Origin: Neofusicoccum parvum
Lineage: Eukaryota > Ascomycota > Dothideomycetes > Botryosphaeriales > Botryosphaeriaceae
Reading direction: 5' to 3'
Assembly (NCBI GenBank): GCA_020912385.1
Contig: CP087212.1
Span: 992,001 to 1,056,000, forward strand
Length of the DNA: 64,000 bases
This document shows, in pieces, positions 1-11,439 of this stretch (position 1 is the stretch's first letter; each line of letters opens with the position of its first letter). Position numbers and translations under genes: made by a program. A model generated the notes under the pieces. That model did not search any database, had not been told where the DNA came from, and worked only from the letters and a program-made list of their open reading frames with translations.

Positions 1-816
1 GCCGTGCTTCTTGTGCTTGTGCTTCTTCTTCTTCTTGTCCCTGTCGCGGCAGAAACCATTAGCAAAAGCGCCCTCCTAGCCATCGAGGGACATTACTTCT
101 CGTGGTGGTTCTCCAGCACGTTCGCCCCAATCGCCCCCGCTACCATCCCGCCAATCGTCCCCAGCGCCCCGCCGCCCATCTTGTGCCCCAGGAACGCCCC
201 GCCCGCGCTGCCCAGCACCGTCGCGCCGAGCCCGCGGTCGCCCTCGGCGCCAGGCGCACCCTCGCCGTACTGGCCGTGCTGCCCGTACGCACCGCCGCCC
301 TGCTGGTGCTGGCCGTACGCGCCCCCCTGGTGCTCGCCACCGTATCCGCCGGCCGGCGGGGGCGCGCCGCCGTACTGCGCGGGCGGCGGGTAGGGCGAGT
401 GGCCGCGGCTGTGGTCGTCGGTCGGGTACGGCGCGACCTGGTTGTTGTAGCCGGGCGCGGGCGAGTAGGCGTTGTGCGGCGGCGGCGCGCCGGCTTGCGC
501 GTAGGGCTGGTTGTAAGGGTCGTGGGGCGGCTGCTGGTGGTGCGGCGCGGGGCCCGGCTGGTACTGGTTGTACTGGTCCTGCGGAGGAGGGTGGGCGCCC
601 TGGTTTGGCGGGTTTTTTATGTCAGCGCGCGCCGTTTTGGTCGCGGGGCTCGCGGCGTCGGTTTTGGAGCGGGTGAGGTGCGCGACTCACCTGCTGAGGC
701 GGGTACGGGCTGTGGCCGCCGTACTGGTCGTGCTGCGGCGGAGGCGCGTTGTAGCCCTGCTGGCCGTAGCCGTAGCCCTGCTGCTGGCCGCCGCCGTAGT
801 AATCGTTGCTCGACAT
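1..816 (-). CDS. Glycine-zipper protein with Gln/Gly/Tyr/Pro-rich N-terminus (partial)
   Basis: Exons run on the minus strand as 816-691, 599-97 and 40-1, and the gene leaves the window at the left edge. Introns are 690-600 (GTGAGT donor, GCTGAC branch, CAG acceptor) and 96-41 (GTAATG donor, GCTAATG branch, CAG). About 223 residues are visible. The first 150 are low complexity, rich in Gln, Gly, Tyr and Pro. They are followed by alternating Gly/Ala small-residue repeats (GGAFLGHKMGGGALGTIGG, then GMVAGAIGA), the pattern of the glycine-zipper 2TM family. A Lys/His-rich tail (KDKKKKKHKHKKH) appears only after the second splice and supports the model. Glycine zippers usually pack in membranes or form oligomers; the role here is unknown. 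ATG at 816 is the only start fitting the splice frame. Confidence 0.75.
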
Positions 817-1555
817 GGTGCGCGGTGGTCCGGGGGTGTGTTGCGATATGCGCTCTCGAGCTGAGGGCTGCGGGGGAGGGGTAAGAAGGCAGACGGGAGG
901 CCGTGATACGAGACTGCGGGAAACGGAAGACGGCGGGTTTAATAGGAGACTCAGGCTGTGTGGAGAGCGGGTAGATCCAGGGTCAGCTGCTTACACGCGC
1001 CAGTCATTTGGCGAGCTGAAACGTGTACATGACCGAGGCTGATGATGAGCTCCATCCTGACTGCCCGTCTCGGGAGGCTGTCCAAATGATGCGGCTGGGG
1101 CCTAGCACAGCCGCACGCCGATGAAACCTCAGCTCCTGCCTGCGCCGAAATGAGGTCATAATCACCGCCGCACGACAGCACGACAGCACTACAGCATGTA
1201 ATAATACATCGTACAATTCATACAGCCGGCTACAGAAGTACACGTCCCCCGGCAGCACGCCATTCCACGTGTCGGGACGCGAGGACGGGTGGTGCAAAGA
1301 GTAATACACTACACGCTTGCAAAGAAGCAGCGCCACTCGCAAACGCTGGAAACAAACAACCGCGACTTCCCCAAACGAGTGACGGCGCTCCCTCGACTAT
1401 GCAAAATAAAAGAGAGCTCATCGCATGTAAACAAAACCGCACCGTCTCACCTTATCCCCTCTTCGCAATCAATGACTAGTAATGCCATCTGTCTCTTTTC
1501 TTTTTCGTTTTTTTGTCCTCTCTGCATGTCACGGCGTCCTTCTCGCTCAGCACAT
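817..1555. other. Intergenic: promoter of the glycine-zipper gene and 3' region of the GYF gene
   Basis: No coding sequence is recognisable. Both flanking genes are on the minus strand, so this holds the 3' UTR of the GYF gene and the promoter and leader of the glycine-zipper gene. A pyrimidine-rich tract lies near 1490-1520. Confidence 0.5.
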
Positions 1556-4500
1556 TTACTTCCGGCCACCCTTCTTCTTGGCGGCGACAACCTTGAAGGC
1601 AACATCCTCCTTTGCCGCATTGACCTGAGCCGTGTTGGGTCCGGAGCCCTTCTTCGCGACCTCGCTCCAGCCACCAGAGCCGTTCATCGGGCCAGGGCTG
1701 GCGGTACCCGAGTTCTCGATGATGCCCTTATCGGCGAGCTTGCGGCGACGGATGAACTCCTCGGCGAAGTGGCGAGAATCGATGGTTCGGGAGACAGAGT
1801 GAATAGCCTCCGTGATAATGTCGAGTTCGAGGGGGAAACTGAGCAAGTTTGTGACAAACTCCTCGGCTAAAAGCGAGTATTAGTATAAGGGTGGTCTTCG
1901 ACTGGAATAATTTTGCACTTACCATTGGTACCCTGAATCAAATCGTTCCTGAGCTCGTTCGCAGACCACTTCTTGAATTCCTCCTTGGCATCCGGTGCCC
2001 CAACGAGGGGAGCAGGCTGCGTGACAACGCGCGTCGGAGCGGCGGGCTTTGGCTTCACAGCCGAGATGCTGCCAGAGCTGGCAGTCCTAGCGGCGGGGGA
2101 ACCAGGCACGCCAGGAGCAGGCGTCTTGATCTTGCCACTGGCACCGACCGTGGTCCAGGCACCTCCAGGAGCGTTAGTAGCAATGGGAGCTTGCTTGCTG
2201 GCGAGGTCAGCGTAGCGCTTTCCTCCAGCTATGGCCTGCGAAACATTGGCAGCGGCTGTGGCAGCACTGGCAGCGCTGGCAGCGTTGGCAGCTGCGGCCA
2301 CAGCAGCCTTCTGCTTGCGCACCTCCTCTTCCTTCTGGATCTGCTGGAGCGTCTTCTTGACAGGTCCCGTAGAGCTTGGGGTCTTAGCCACGGGCGCCTT
2401 AATCCATGCGGACGGGGTGCCAGGAGCGTTAACGGGCGATGCATTGCTAGCCCAAGTGGCGCTGGAAGGAAGACTGGGTTGCGGCTGGGACTGCTCAGCG
2501 GCAGCAAGGAATTCCTTACGCTGAGCCTCCAGGCGGGCAGCCTGAGCAGCAGCCTCAGCCTCTTCACGTTTCTTGGCCTCGGCCTCCTGAATCTCTTTGA
2601 GAGAGGGGCCCTTGGGAGCTTCCACGGTCTCCTTGGCCCAGGGAGCGATGGAGGCGCTTGGAGTATCAACCGAAGGGGTCTGGGAACGAGAGCGAGTCTC
2701 GTGGTGAAGCGCATCAGCGAGGTTCTGCTTCCTCTGGGCGGCAGGAGCCGGCAGGGGAGAACCAGATTGAGGCGGGGGGAAGGGCATGGGCATGGAAGTG
2801 TCAATCTTCGCCCAGGGCGATTGAGGAGCAGGGGTCTGCTTGGCGGAGGCAGCCTTGACTTGCTCGGTCAGCGAGAGGGGCTCAGAGGGCTTCGCAGGGG
2901 TCTCAATATCCCTTGCTATATGAGCAGTAGTCTGAGCAGGAGTAGTAGGCTCCTCACGACGCTCGTCCTCCGCGGCTTGCTGCCTCTCCTGTTGCTGGAG
3001 GTAGTTGGCGATGTCTTCAGCAGTGGCGGAAGCATCCTCCCTGTTGTGCTCTTCGCGAAGCTCGTGGAACTGTTGAAGGCGCTCAGCAGACTCTTGGGAA
3101 AGCTCGCCATCAAAATCCTTGGAATGAGCGTCGTGCTCGCTCTGCTCGCGCTGGAGGCGTGCGCGGTCATTCAGCATGTTCGCGACCTGTTGGGCGTGAG
3201 TACCATCCTGCTGCGGAGAGCCGAACGCGCCAGGGGCGGCACCGAAAGGCACTTGGCCAGCTCGGCCAAGGTTCATACGCTCTAGCATGGCGGGCACATC
3301 TTCTCTAGCATTGCCTAGCCCCTCAGTCCCGGCGCCGATTGGCGGAAGGCCAGAGGCCGCGCCGGGGCGAAAGGAGTTGTCAAAGAAACCGGCCATTCCG
3401 GGCAAAGGACCCTGGGTAGGCGAAGGCTGGTAACCGCTAGGAGAAGCAATACTGCCAAAGCTAGGTTGGCTGTGCAAGCTATGGGCACTTGAGTGGTGGT
3501 GAAGTTGCTGTGGGTGCATCCCCAGCTGCATCTGCTTAACCAGAACTTGTTGCTGAGCGAGATGCTCCTTCTGACGGGCCATGAGATACTGCTCTTCCTG
3601 CTTGCGGCGCTCCAAGGCATTCTGCTGCTCAGCAGTCAAGGTGGTGCCGAAGCTGGGGAAGCTGTTCGGGAACGGAGGCTGAGCACCACCAGCAGTGGGG
3701 ATTCCAGCGTTGGCCCAAGCGTTTCCAGGCTGCGTGGATGGCGGGCCGTGAGGAATACCAATCTGAGGAACAAGGAAAGGCTCGCGAGAGTTGCCGATGC
3801 GACGGATGAGTTGAGCAAGGGGCTCGTATTCAGGATCCTCTTCCTTCTTAACCAGCAACTCTGGAGAGAAGAAGCCAGCCTTGAACCAGTCATGCATTTC
3901 AAGACCAGTCCAAGGGCCTTGAGCCTTTCCAGACGGGTCACGGTAGACCCACCTCATGCGATCAGGCATGACCATCGTACGCTGCTGCGCAGCCGGAGGC
4001 TGGTTAGATGCGGAGCTGCTGACAGCTTGGGGCTGACCGGGAATGCTCTGAGAAACAAGCAATCCCATGGGGCCCTGTTGTTGAGAAGCGGCGAGCGTAG
4101 GCGTCTGCGCAGCACCAGTGGTAGCGGCGAACTGGCCAAGGCCTTCCATGACATTGCCTTCATTGTTGCGAAGGCTGTTGGCCAGCAACTCGTCAAAGAC
4201 GCCACGACCGCCTCGGAAAGGACTATCAGTCTCCCTCTGAGGACCAGCACCACCGAATGTGTTCCTGCCAAATGATCCGTGCTGTCGATCTCCCTCGGCA
4301 GGCCCATCATCTCCACCGAACCTGCTCTGATCGCTCGACTTCATCTGCTCCTGCATTGCCGTAGGGAAAAGCGAGCCAAGCTTGCTGCCTCGTCCAATAG
4401 AACCAGTGCCTGCCAGCCCAGAGCCAAAGCCAGCGCCATACAGATTGTTTGGCCCAAGCCCTGCAAGGCTAGGAGAATGCATCTCACCGACGGATCCGAA

Positions 4501-6592
4501 GGTGTTGTCACCGAAAGGCGGGTTGAAGCGCTCGCGGTTGGGAGTACCAACGGCGGCAGGCTGAGATGCAGGCCATGCCGAAGATCCTCCCAACCCCGGC
4601 AGCCCTGTAAGGCCGCCAAGGGAAGGGAATCCCCTGTTCGGGCCGACGCTCGAGGTCTGGCTACGGTCACTAGCGGCAGCCTCGTAGGCGGACGAGACGC
4701 GGCCAATATTTCCAATGCCACCAAAAGAAGGCATTCCAGGTGCAGCCGTGGGATCGTTCATGAAGCCGCCAAGTCCAGGAAGAGGGGCATGGTGGATGTC
4801 AGAGCCATCGGTGTCGATGTCTTCCGACTCGTGCTTCTCATGTTGGGGGCTCTGGTACGGGTTGGTGTCAGTCGGGCTCATGGGCTCGTTTCCGTGGAGG
4901 CCTTGGTGCTGCGGCGTGTGATGATGGAAAGCGTCGCGGCTCTGGAGGAAGCTACTAAATCCCGTGTTGTCGGTAGTCATACCGAAGGCCGAGAATCCAG
5001 ACTCGTCTCTAGAGTCCTGCCGCTGCGGGGTTCCGAATCCGGTCATCTGGCGGCGCGGAGGGCTGGTATCCTGACCCCCGCCAAGAGCAGCACTACCAGA
5101 GCGCATGTTGTCATCATCAGCATACGGATCGGTATCATTGCTCAAGGGACGGTTTGCACGAGCTTCCATCCACGAGGGGGTCTGCCTGCCCTGGTCGTTA
5201 TCCTGGACCTTCCCAAGGCTGTTCATGGAAGCTTTCTCCCTCAGCGTCCTCTGCATATCCTCGGCGCTATCCTTGCCCATCAAGCCCTTGAAACGACTCT
5301 CACCGCGCAACGCTGCAATTCCCGGTCTTTTGTCAGTTGGAGTAGGAGCCTGCCCAGTGTTCGTGCCGAGAGAGAAGTTGCCGAAACTGCCCATGGGAGC
5401 AAATCCAGCACTTTGCGGACCAGCACTCCACGGAGAAGACGGGCCAGAGAGCCCTGCGCTGAAAGGGGCGGTCGTGCTGCGCTTCAAGCCGAAGGGAGAG
5501 CCCGCAGCATCGCCTGGAGGCTTGTCTTTATCACGCTCCTCTTGCGCCGTGCCCGGGCCCGCGTTGGGCTCTTTGTAGTCCGTGCGTCGGCGAAGAAGCG
5601 CGGGCGGAGGAACAGCAGCGTTCGAGTCTTGAGGAAACCTGCTCGTGGCGGGCGAACCTGCGGCCGGGAACGGATATGCGTCTCCTGTGTCGCGTCGGCG
5701 TGTGCCTGGGCGGTTGGTGGTCGGAGAGGAAAGTCCGTAATTACCTGGTCCGTTGGCGTGCGACACAGACGTCTTGCGTCCCAAGCCGTCCTTGACGGTG
5801 TTGTCCTTGTTCGCGTTCTGGTTGGGTATCTTAAGCGGCGAGTTGACAGACGAGGTAAAGTGCTGCGGACACGTTAGCTTCTGGAGGCAAGAACTTTGGG
5901 ACTGAGAATGTGAGGTGATTGCCAAATCACAACATCGGGAAGGAGACAGCAACGAAAGCGTGTCTGTGGCATCGAGTGGCGGGTGCGGAAAACAGCGCGG
6001 CTGCGGAGACTTACCTCCTTCTCCTCCTCCGTCATGTCGCTCAGACCCAACGGATGCATGCGTCCCTCGCGATCCCAGCACACGTCCGGGCCGGGTGGAT
6101 TTTCCTTGCCGTGTTCGTGACTCCTGCCCCAAGCACCCCCCGACGCGCCGTTCATGGACTGCGGCTCCCAGCCTCCCGCATACAGCCCATCCAGCCCATC
6201 GTCGGAGTCCGGAGGTATCTGGCGGAACAATGACAGCAGCGAGTCCTTGGGGTATCGATTCTCGACGGTGGCGGAGCCGTTGCGGTGCGGGGGAACATAC
6301 ACGCCGGGGCTCGACGCGTTAGTGCTGGCAGCGTTGGAGAGAGTCGTGGCGTGGGAGGGACGGCGGAAAGTCTGGGTTGCGCCGTTTGCGCGCCGGGACC
6401 TGGGCTTGTCAGCATCGCAGCTCGGCTCAGCAGAACCAACTCGAGCAGGGCGGCGCGCGGGCTGGCTCGGTGGAGGTCGCGTGGCGGGCAGAGGGGCGGG
6501 TGTACTGACCATTCGGCCTGGGAGTCTGCACGCGTCGAGCTGGCGGTGGAATTGCTGCCCGCGGCAGCGGATGCGAATGTGGAGGGGGCCAT
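1556..6592 (-). CDS. GYF-domain protein, Smy2/Syh1-like
   Basis: Four exons: 6592-6510, 6399-6015, 5862-1923 and 1866-1556, giving 1572 residues. Introns: 6509-6400, 6014-5863, and 1922-1867 with a CTAATAC branch. The first exon begins MAPSTFASAAAG, as expected for fungal members, and splicing rebuilds EWSRRANGATQTFRRPS. The GYF domain is at about residues 792-855 (RMRWVYRDPSGKAQGPWTGL, then WFKAGFFSPELLVKK). This fold binds proline-rich ligands (PPG-phi type). Yeast Smy2/Syh1 act in vesicle traffic and translational control or mRNA decay. A Gln/Glu/Ala-rich, probably coiled-coil segment at about 1020-1330 and long disordered Ser/Pro/Gly stretches surround it. The C-terminus (EEFIRRRKLADKG ending KKKGGRK) is typical of the family. 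Identity is firm; cellular role is inferred. Confidence 0.9.
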
Positions 6593-8524
6593 TTGGGATT
6601 TTGGAGTCGGCGTGGTCGCGATTGGTGGTGTGTGTTGGAGGTTGGAAGGGCCGTGTCCCTGTGAGAATTGTGCGGTGCGGCGGCGATCCTGGACAGCAGC
6701 GGTGCTAGCGCGCTGGGGCGAGTCTGGTCGGTCTGCAAAGTCGCTGGGGAAACGCTGGGGGCGCAGGCAAAGACAGGTCGCGTCTCTGAGCAGTGTCGCG
6801 GAATCTGAGCAGCTGGAGCTGGGGAGCGTGTCTCTGGTAGCTAACTGCAACCAGCAAAGTTGATCCTCGACGAATTCTACTGACGCTGCTCACGTGCGCC
6901 AAGCCGCTAGCCCAAGCCCGATGCTGCGTCAACCAATGCCCGCCGCGGAGATCAGGGGCGCAAAACACCACGGAAGGGCGTCGCGGTGGCGTAGACGCGG
7001 GATCGCTGCGGGACACGGGGAGGCCAGCTGCGCTGTGCACCGCTGGCCGCAGCCTGCGCCCGTTGCGACCGCTGCCGCGTTGTGGGTGGGTGTGACATCA
7101 CCGCGCCGCCCGCCAAACCGCTGCCTGCTGCCCACCCTCACCACAACACTTCCTCGTCACTGCTGGGCCAGCTGAGGCCACCTTTCGCTTCTCCGTTTTC
7201 TCCAGTTTCTGCCTAGCCGTCTCCACTCCTGGCTCTACCATTCCGCTCTGAGCTGCATGCACAAGAGAAAGGATCCTCTGGTGTCCGTTCGTCATCATTC
7301 CGTACTTGCTCGGGCCGGACACGCATCCACATCTGCTCAGCGACCGGCAACTTCAACATCTCGCTGCCAGCCCCTCAGGACGCGTCAAGGTCTTGCACGT
7401 CCGAGCTGATGCAGGTGGAGCCAGTTTATTCGTTCCGGCACTGCTCTCTAGAGGCCGGCTTCCCCAATCGCGCCTGCTCCAAACTCACTGCTTCCCCAAG
7501 ACGCCGCTTGTTCAGGAAAAAAGACAATTACATTAAAGGGGCTTGTTTCAAGGGCGGCGTTGAGTGCGACTCCGCGCAATCACGTTTCGCACGAAGCTCC
7601 AGGGAGCATGGCCATGGTACGCTAGAGGGAGCTAAGACACCTCACCGTTGAGTCCTGCGACATTTCCCCGCGCAACGTTTCCAACGCTTTCTTCTTACGT
7701 CGTTTCCTTGCATTATCCAATCATGACGTCTACTGGCGCCTCTATTTCACTGCTGAGTTCCAACACCATATCGGTCAATGTCTCGGTTGGTGATAACAAA
7801 CGAAGGTCCACTTGCAGTAAACATGACATAGGGTGCAGTCCAGTATCGGTAGGTGCACTTGATTACGGCAGGCATCTAAAATTTCCTGCAAAACTATAAT
7901 CATCTCCGCGAAGCACCTATCACTCTCGACATCCCAATCAAGTATTTGTGACTTTTGAATCTCAGTTTGAGTCTTCGTGCACATTCGTGAGCATCAAGGA
8001 ATGGGCGACCTTTATTTCTCCCACGTTCTCCTTGGCCGTGTCCTATTCATCCGTTTGTTCGCTCTACCTGAGTGACCTTCGTAATGCTCGCCGGATTCAT
8101 TTTGAATTTATCATTATCCTCTACCCGAATGCCGAAGCGTGCTAGTCCTTTGGTTTGGATGCAGTGATGGTAGCTGGTCTTCGAGGTGTACTCAAGAACA
8201 TCAAATCAACGCGTGCTCCGGTACTTCCAACTTTTAGGTCTTTCGACCATTATCCCCAATCTTCTTAGTATTGCTGGTATTTTATCAAGCTAGAGACGTC
8301 AACCGTTTGAAGTAAATGAAAGACACTTAATTTCATCACGTGGTGTTCTAGAGCAACAACTTGCAAGATACAAAAAAACAGAATTATTTTCAAGGCACTC
8401 GGGTCAAGTATAGTCTTAGTTTATGTACCTCTGCCATAATAAAGCTCCTTCATCTGAAGCCTGGTTAACCTGATACTTCTGACTCGTCCGTATCCGGCCG
8501 CAGCCCCTGCATTATTAAGTTCAT
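6593..8524. other. Intergenic region between the GYF gene and the first paralogue
   Basis: Position 6593 to about 7300 is GC-rich and probably holds the GYF gene promoter and leader. From about 7650 to 8524 the sequence is more AT-rich, with no start codon followed by a plausible exon structure. Short open frames here look random. No tRNA or repeat was recognised. Confidence 0.45.
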
Positions 8525-9551
8525 TCAAACAACCCAGATCTTCGGAGGCTTAGAGCCGCAACGATAGACTTCGTCGAACCCTTCGTCAAGTCTGTGATAG
8601 AGAGCCGGAACTACCAGAGGAAGCAGAACTTTGAGATATCCAACCTTTATGGGCTCATCATGTTCGTAGATCCACTGATTTTCTGTGATCTCTTTACCAT
8701 CTCCCTGGCAACTCTGAAGATATTCACGATAGCCTTGTTCCTTCTCTAACCGCTCACGACGGGCCTTTTCCTCGTCGAAGTCTACATCAAGTGCTTTGAT
8801 GAACGGCCACTGTCTCAAAGGGGGGTTATCGACCTTGAGCTGACCGTCTAGAAAGGCTGACTCAAGGCACTCGTCGTCCACAGCAATGCAAACGACGTAA
8901 CGAGCAGCAGATTTGTTCGTGGGCTTCTCGATATCGATCAATTTCTTGATATGACTGGGATGAATTAGTATTTTGACGCTGTCTGTATAACAAGGATGAG
9001 AAGACGTACTCGCGAACATGTGCAAAGCTGGCCCCATCCCACTTCTCCTTGTCATCCTCCACAGCCCAGTTAAGCTTCTCAATGAGCGTGTCGCCTTCAG
9101 GACCACTCTTCTTTAGATTTTTCCGAGCTTCAGTATCCAACTTTCCAATAAACTCCTTCCATTTGGAATTGTCTTTGTAGGTGAGGCGATAGACTTTGAA
9201 GCCCCAGGCCTTTTGGTCCGTCTGTAGCATCTCGCGGAGAATGCGTTGGGCTTCGTTCTCAAGTAGGAATTCACTACCCGAGGCCTGGATTTTGGCCACT
9301 GCACGAAGGCGAGCGGCCTCTAGCCCCGGGTGGCTGCTACGCATCGTGAGAAGCGATTGCGCATCATGATTGCTGCCATGGTTACCGGCCACTTGAATGT
9401 TGTCAGAGGGTGTATCGGGAGCATTCTTAGGTGAATGCGGAGCACGGTGATCGCCCTCGCCCTCGGTGATGTGCGTCTCGGTGACCCGGGTATCCATGCT
9501 GTGATGATTGGACGGTGTGTCTGTGCCGGGGGAAGATCGTTGGTCGGCCAT
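8525..9551 (-). CDS. Uncharacterised ascomycete protein, paralogue A
   Basis: Two exons, 9551-9010 and 8954-8525, with a 55-nt intron (GTACGT donor, TACTAAT branch, CCCAG acceptor). The product is 323 residues. The N-terminal 110 residues are polar and low complexity. The conserved part starts at WGFKVYRLTYKD (about 138), continues through NWAVEDDKEKWDGASF, and after the intron HIKKLIDIEKP and YVVCIAVDDECLES, ending VGYLKVLLPLVVP and KPPKIWVV. I recognise this as a lineage-expanded ascomycete family of unknown function; no catalytic motif, signal peptide or membrane segment is seen. The gene at 11440-12363 is a paralogue with the same intron position and phase, and the two share an almost identical upstream block. 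Start ATG lies in context ACCACCATGG. Confidence 0.7.
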
Positions 9552-9688
9552 GGTGGTCGATGCTAACTTCGGTCGTGGACGATGGCAAATGAAGGTTGTA
9601 AAAGTTTCGGAGAGGTTGAAGGGAGGCGCGAATTTAAGTAGGTTGGTGGCAGTGATCGACAGTTGCGGGCTCCGCCATGGGTCACGCG

Positions 9689-9706
9689 TGCAACTTGCAA
9701 GTTGCA
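9689..9706. repeat. 18-bp perfect palindrome
   Basis: TGCAACTTGCAAGTTGCA reads the same on both strands. It lies 138 bp from the start of paralogue A and 151 bp from the start of the rightward gene. It could be a dimeric transcription-factor site. It is absent from the corresponding position upstream of paralogue B. Confidence 0.6.
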
Positions 9707-9760
9707 AGTGCTCTGAAAGACATTCACAAAGATGTGGCCTCCGTTTGCTCGGGAGTAACA

Positions 9761-9838
9761 ATGACGTAGCCACCTGCCTTGCACTTGCCGAGACCACCAC
9801 AGCCAGAAACTCCGCTCTAGCTACCACCAGGAATACTA
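9761..9838. repeat. 78-bp duplicated upstream block, copy 1
   Basis: Matches 12633-12710 in 76 of 78 positions, same orientation, no gaps. It begins ATGACGTAGCCACCTGCC and ends CAGGAATACTA. Weaker similarity extends about 20 bp further toward paralogue A, and similarity stops abruptly on the other side. It lies about 210 bp upstream of paralogue A and ends 18 bp before the ATG of the rightward gene. Confidence 0.9.
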
Positions 9839-9856
9839 TACTGCGCCTCCAACAAC

Positions 9857-11006
9857 ATGGACCAAAAGAGGCGTGACTACACGGTTGAATTCACGTCTGG
9901 TGCCACGCTCAGCATCAAGGCCCAGAATTATCCCGAGAGGGGACGGATATTCAAGACGAAGGTTGGTGCCGATGTCCTCCACCTCCTGTTTGTACCTGAG
10001 AACTATTTCTCAGACTGTGCCGACGTAGCTGTTGTTGGAACCGAAATTGAGTCGCCGCCGGACTACAGTGTTGTTGAGCACATCATTGAGGCAAGCCAAC
10101 TCACCACATTTTGAAGTTACAATATCTGATGTTACTAGTTGCAAACCATCAAAATTTTCATGGCGGCTGTCGTGAATCTCGACAATGACGAGCTCGAGAA
10201 CCACGTCGATCAACAATGCTTCATCGATCGCTGGTTGAAGAAAGATATGCTAAGCGGCGACGGTATTCATGCAACGAACTCGTTCGACCCAACCAAGCCT
10301 ATTGATCGTGTCTTTGATGCCTTGGGATCCAACCACAACCGTGCGGTTCTTGTCATTGCTGAGAAGCAACTCAATGCTATCAGAGGACAGGTAGGAAAAG
10401 CATTAGCAGCCTCTGCATAGCCACACGAAGCCGACATTTGGTAACAAAGCTCTGGAGACTCAATGATCCCTACAGCATCGAAGGCACTTTCAATCCGGCC
10501 CTGGACAGCGCTGTTGAATCTGACGAGGCTGCCACTGAATTGATGGGGCTTCTTGCCAATATCTTCTTCATCAGCAACTAACTTAGCCAAGAGGATGTCA
10601 AGGAAAGGTTGTTCGGGATCTTCGATGCTGTCCATGACTTGATGGAGAGGATTGAGGACGCAGCAGGCAGTCATTGCGCTGGTCTGACCGCTGCATGGGA
10701 CGAGTATATTCCGTGAGTCAACCGTGAATTTCTTATACCCACCTGAATTACGTCACCTGCTTTTACGGGGAATAGTCAAGCTGACTGTTTTACGTCTTCT
10801 TAAGGTTTCACATACAGCTGGTCACTTACCATGCGCGTGACTGGGTCGAAGGCGCTATAAAGAAGACCATAGACAAGTTCAAAGCTGCGACCAGGGAGGA
10901 CCCTTACAGCTTAGATCTCTCTGCTTGCTTCATCAATGTCGAGCGGATCACTGCAGATCTACTGTCGGCTCTCGACGAAACGTTCGTAGCACCAGAGCGT
11001 CCTTAG
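9857..11006 (+). pseudogene. Uncharacterised gene interrupted by one in-frame stop codon
   Basis: Reading exons 9857-10069, 10139-10390, 10450-10712 and 10805-11006 gives 930 nt, exactly 310 codons, with a single internal stop, TAA at 10579-10581. The last intron (10713-10804) is canonical: GTGAGT, GCTGAC, TTAAG. The second (10391-10449) has donor GTAGGA and acceptor AAAG. The first (10070-10138) has a weak GTTGTT donor, so that junction is uncertain. The flanking frame stays protein-like past the stop (LSQEDVKERLFGIFDAVHDL, later FHIQLVTYHARDWVEG). A CAA-to-TAA change would account for it. The family is not recognised; the product would be a soluble, mostly helical, acidic protein of about 309 residues. 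Alternatives are a functional 198-residue truncated protein or an undetected splice. Confidence 0.55.
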
Positions 11007-11439
11007 GGCCATCACACTTGTGCCAGCAGGCTCGGAATTTCAGTCACAAAAGCTTCCTCAAAAGCTCAATAAGCGGTTGGTTTCGGGCCAGTCTTCTGGG
11101 AACTTAAGAGATATTCATTTGAGTGCTTTGATGCATGAGCATTAGTAGTAATAGACTTCATTAACTCTAAAAAAGGAAAGTTTTTCTCATTGATCTCGGC
11201 TATTCGGGATGAGTCGTTCCTGAATAATATGAATGCTTTCATTTGTATAGGACCCTGTAATCTAATTAAAGGATAGGAATTGCAAGCACCTTTGTAGTAT
11301 ACATAGAGGAGTTTTAACCAAAGCAACCTCAATCACTATCAACCATAAAGGAGTGTATCAAATTTTAAAACCTATTCCCAGCCGCAGTTGCCTCGCTTGA
11401 TGTTGTATAGATCTGACTCCTCTCTAACATTCGACCATT
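11007..11439. other. AT-rich intergenic between convergent genes
   Basis: The sequence is AT-rich and has no credible reading frame. It should carry the 3' ends of the rightward broken gene and of leftward paralogue B. Confidence 0.5.

Larger units (their letters stand above)
9552..9856. promoter_or_regulatory. Short divergent promoter between paralogue A and the nonsense-interrupted gene
   Basis: A 305-bp interval separates the two starts, on opposite strands. It contains an 18-bp perfect palindrome (9689-9706) and the 78-bp duplicated block (9761-9838). Sharing of control elements is inferred from the geometry. Confidence 0.5.
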
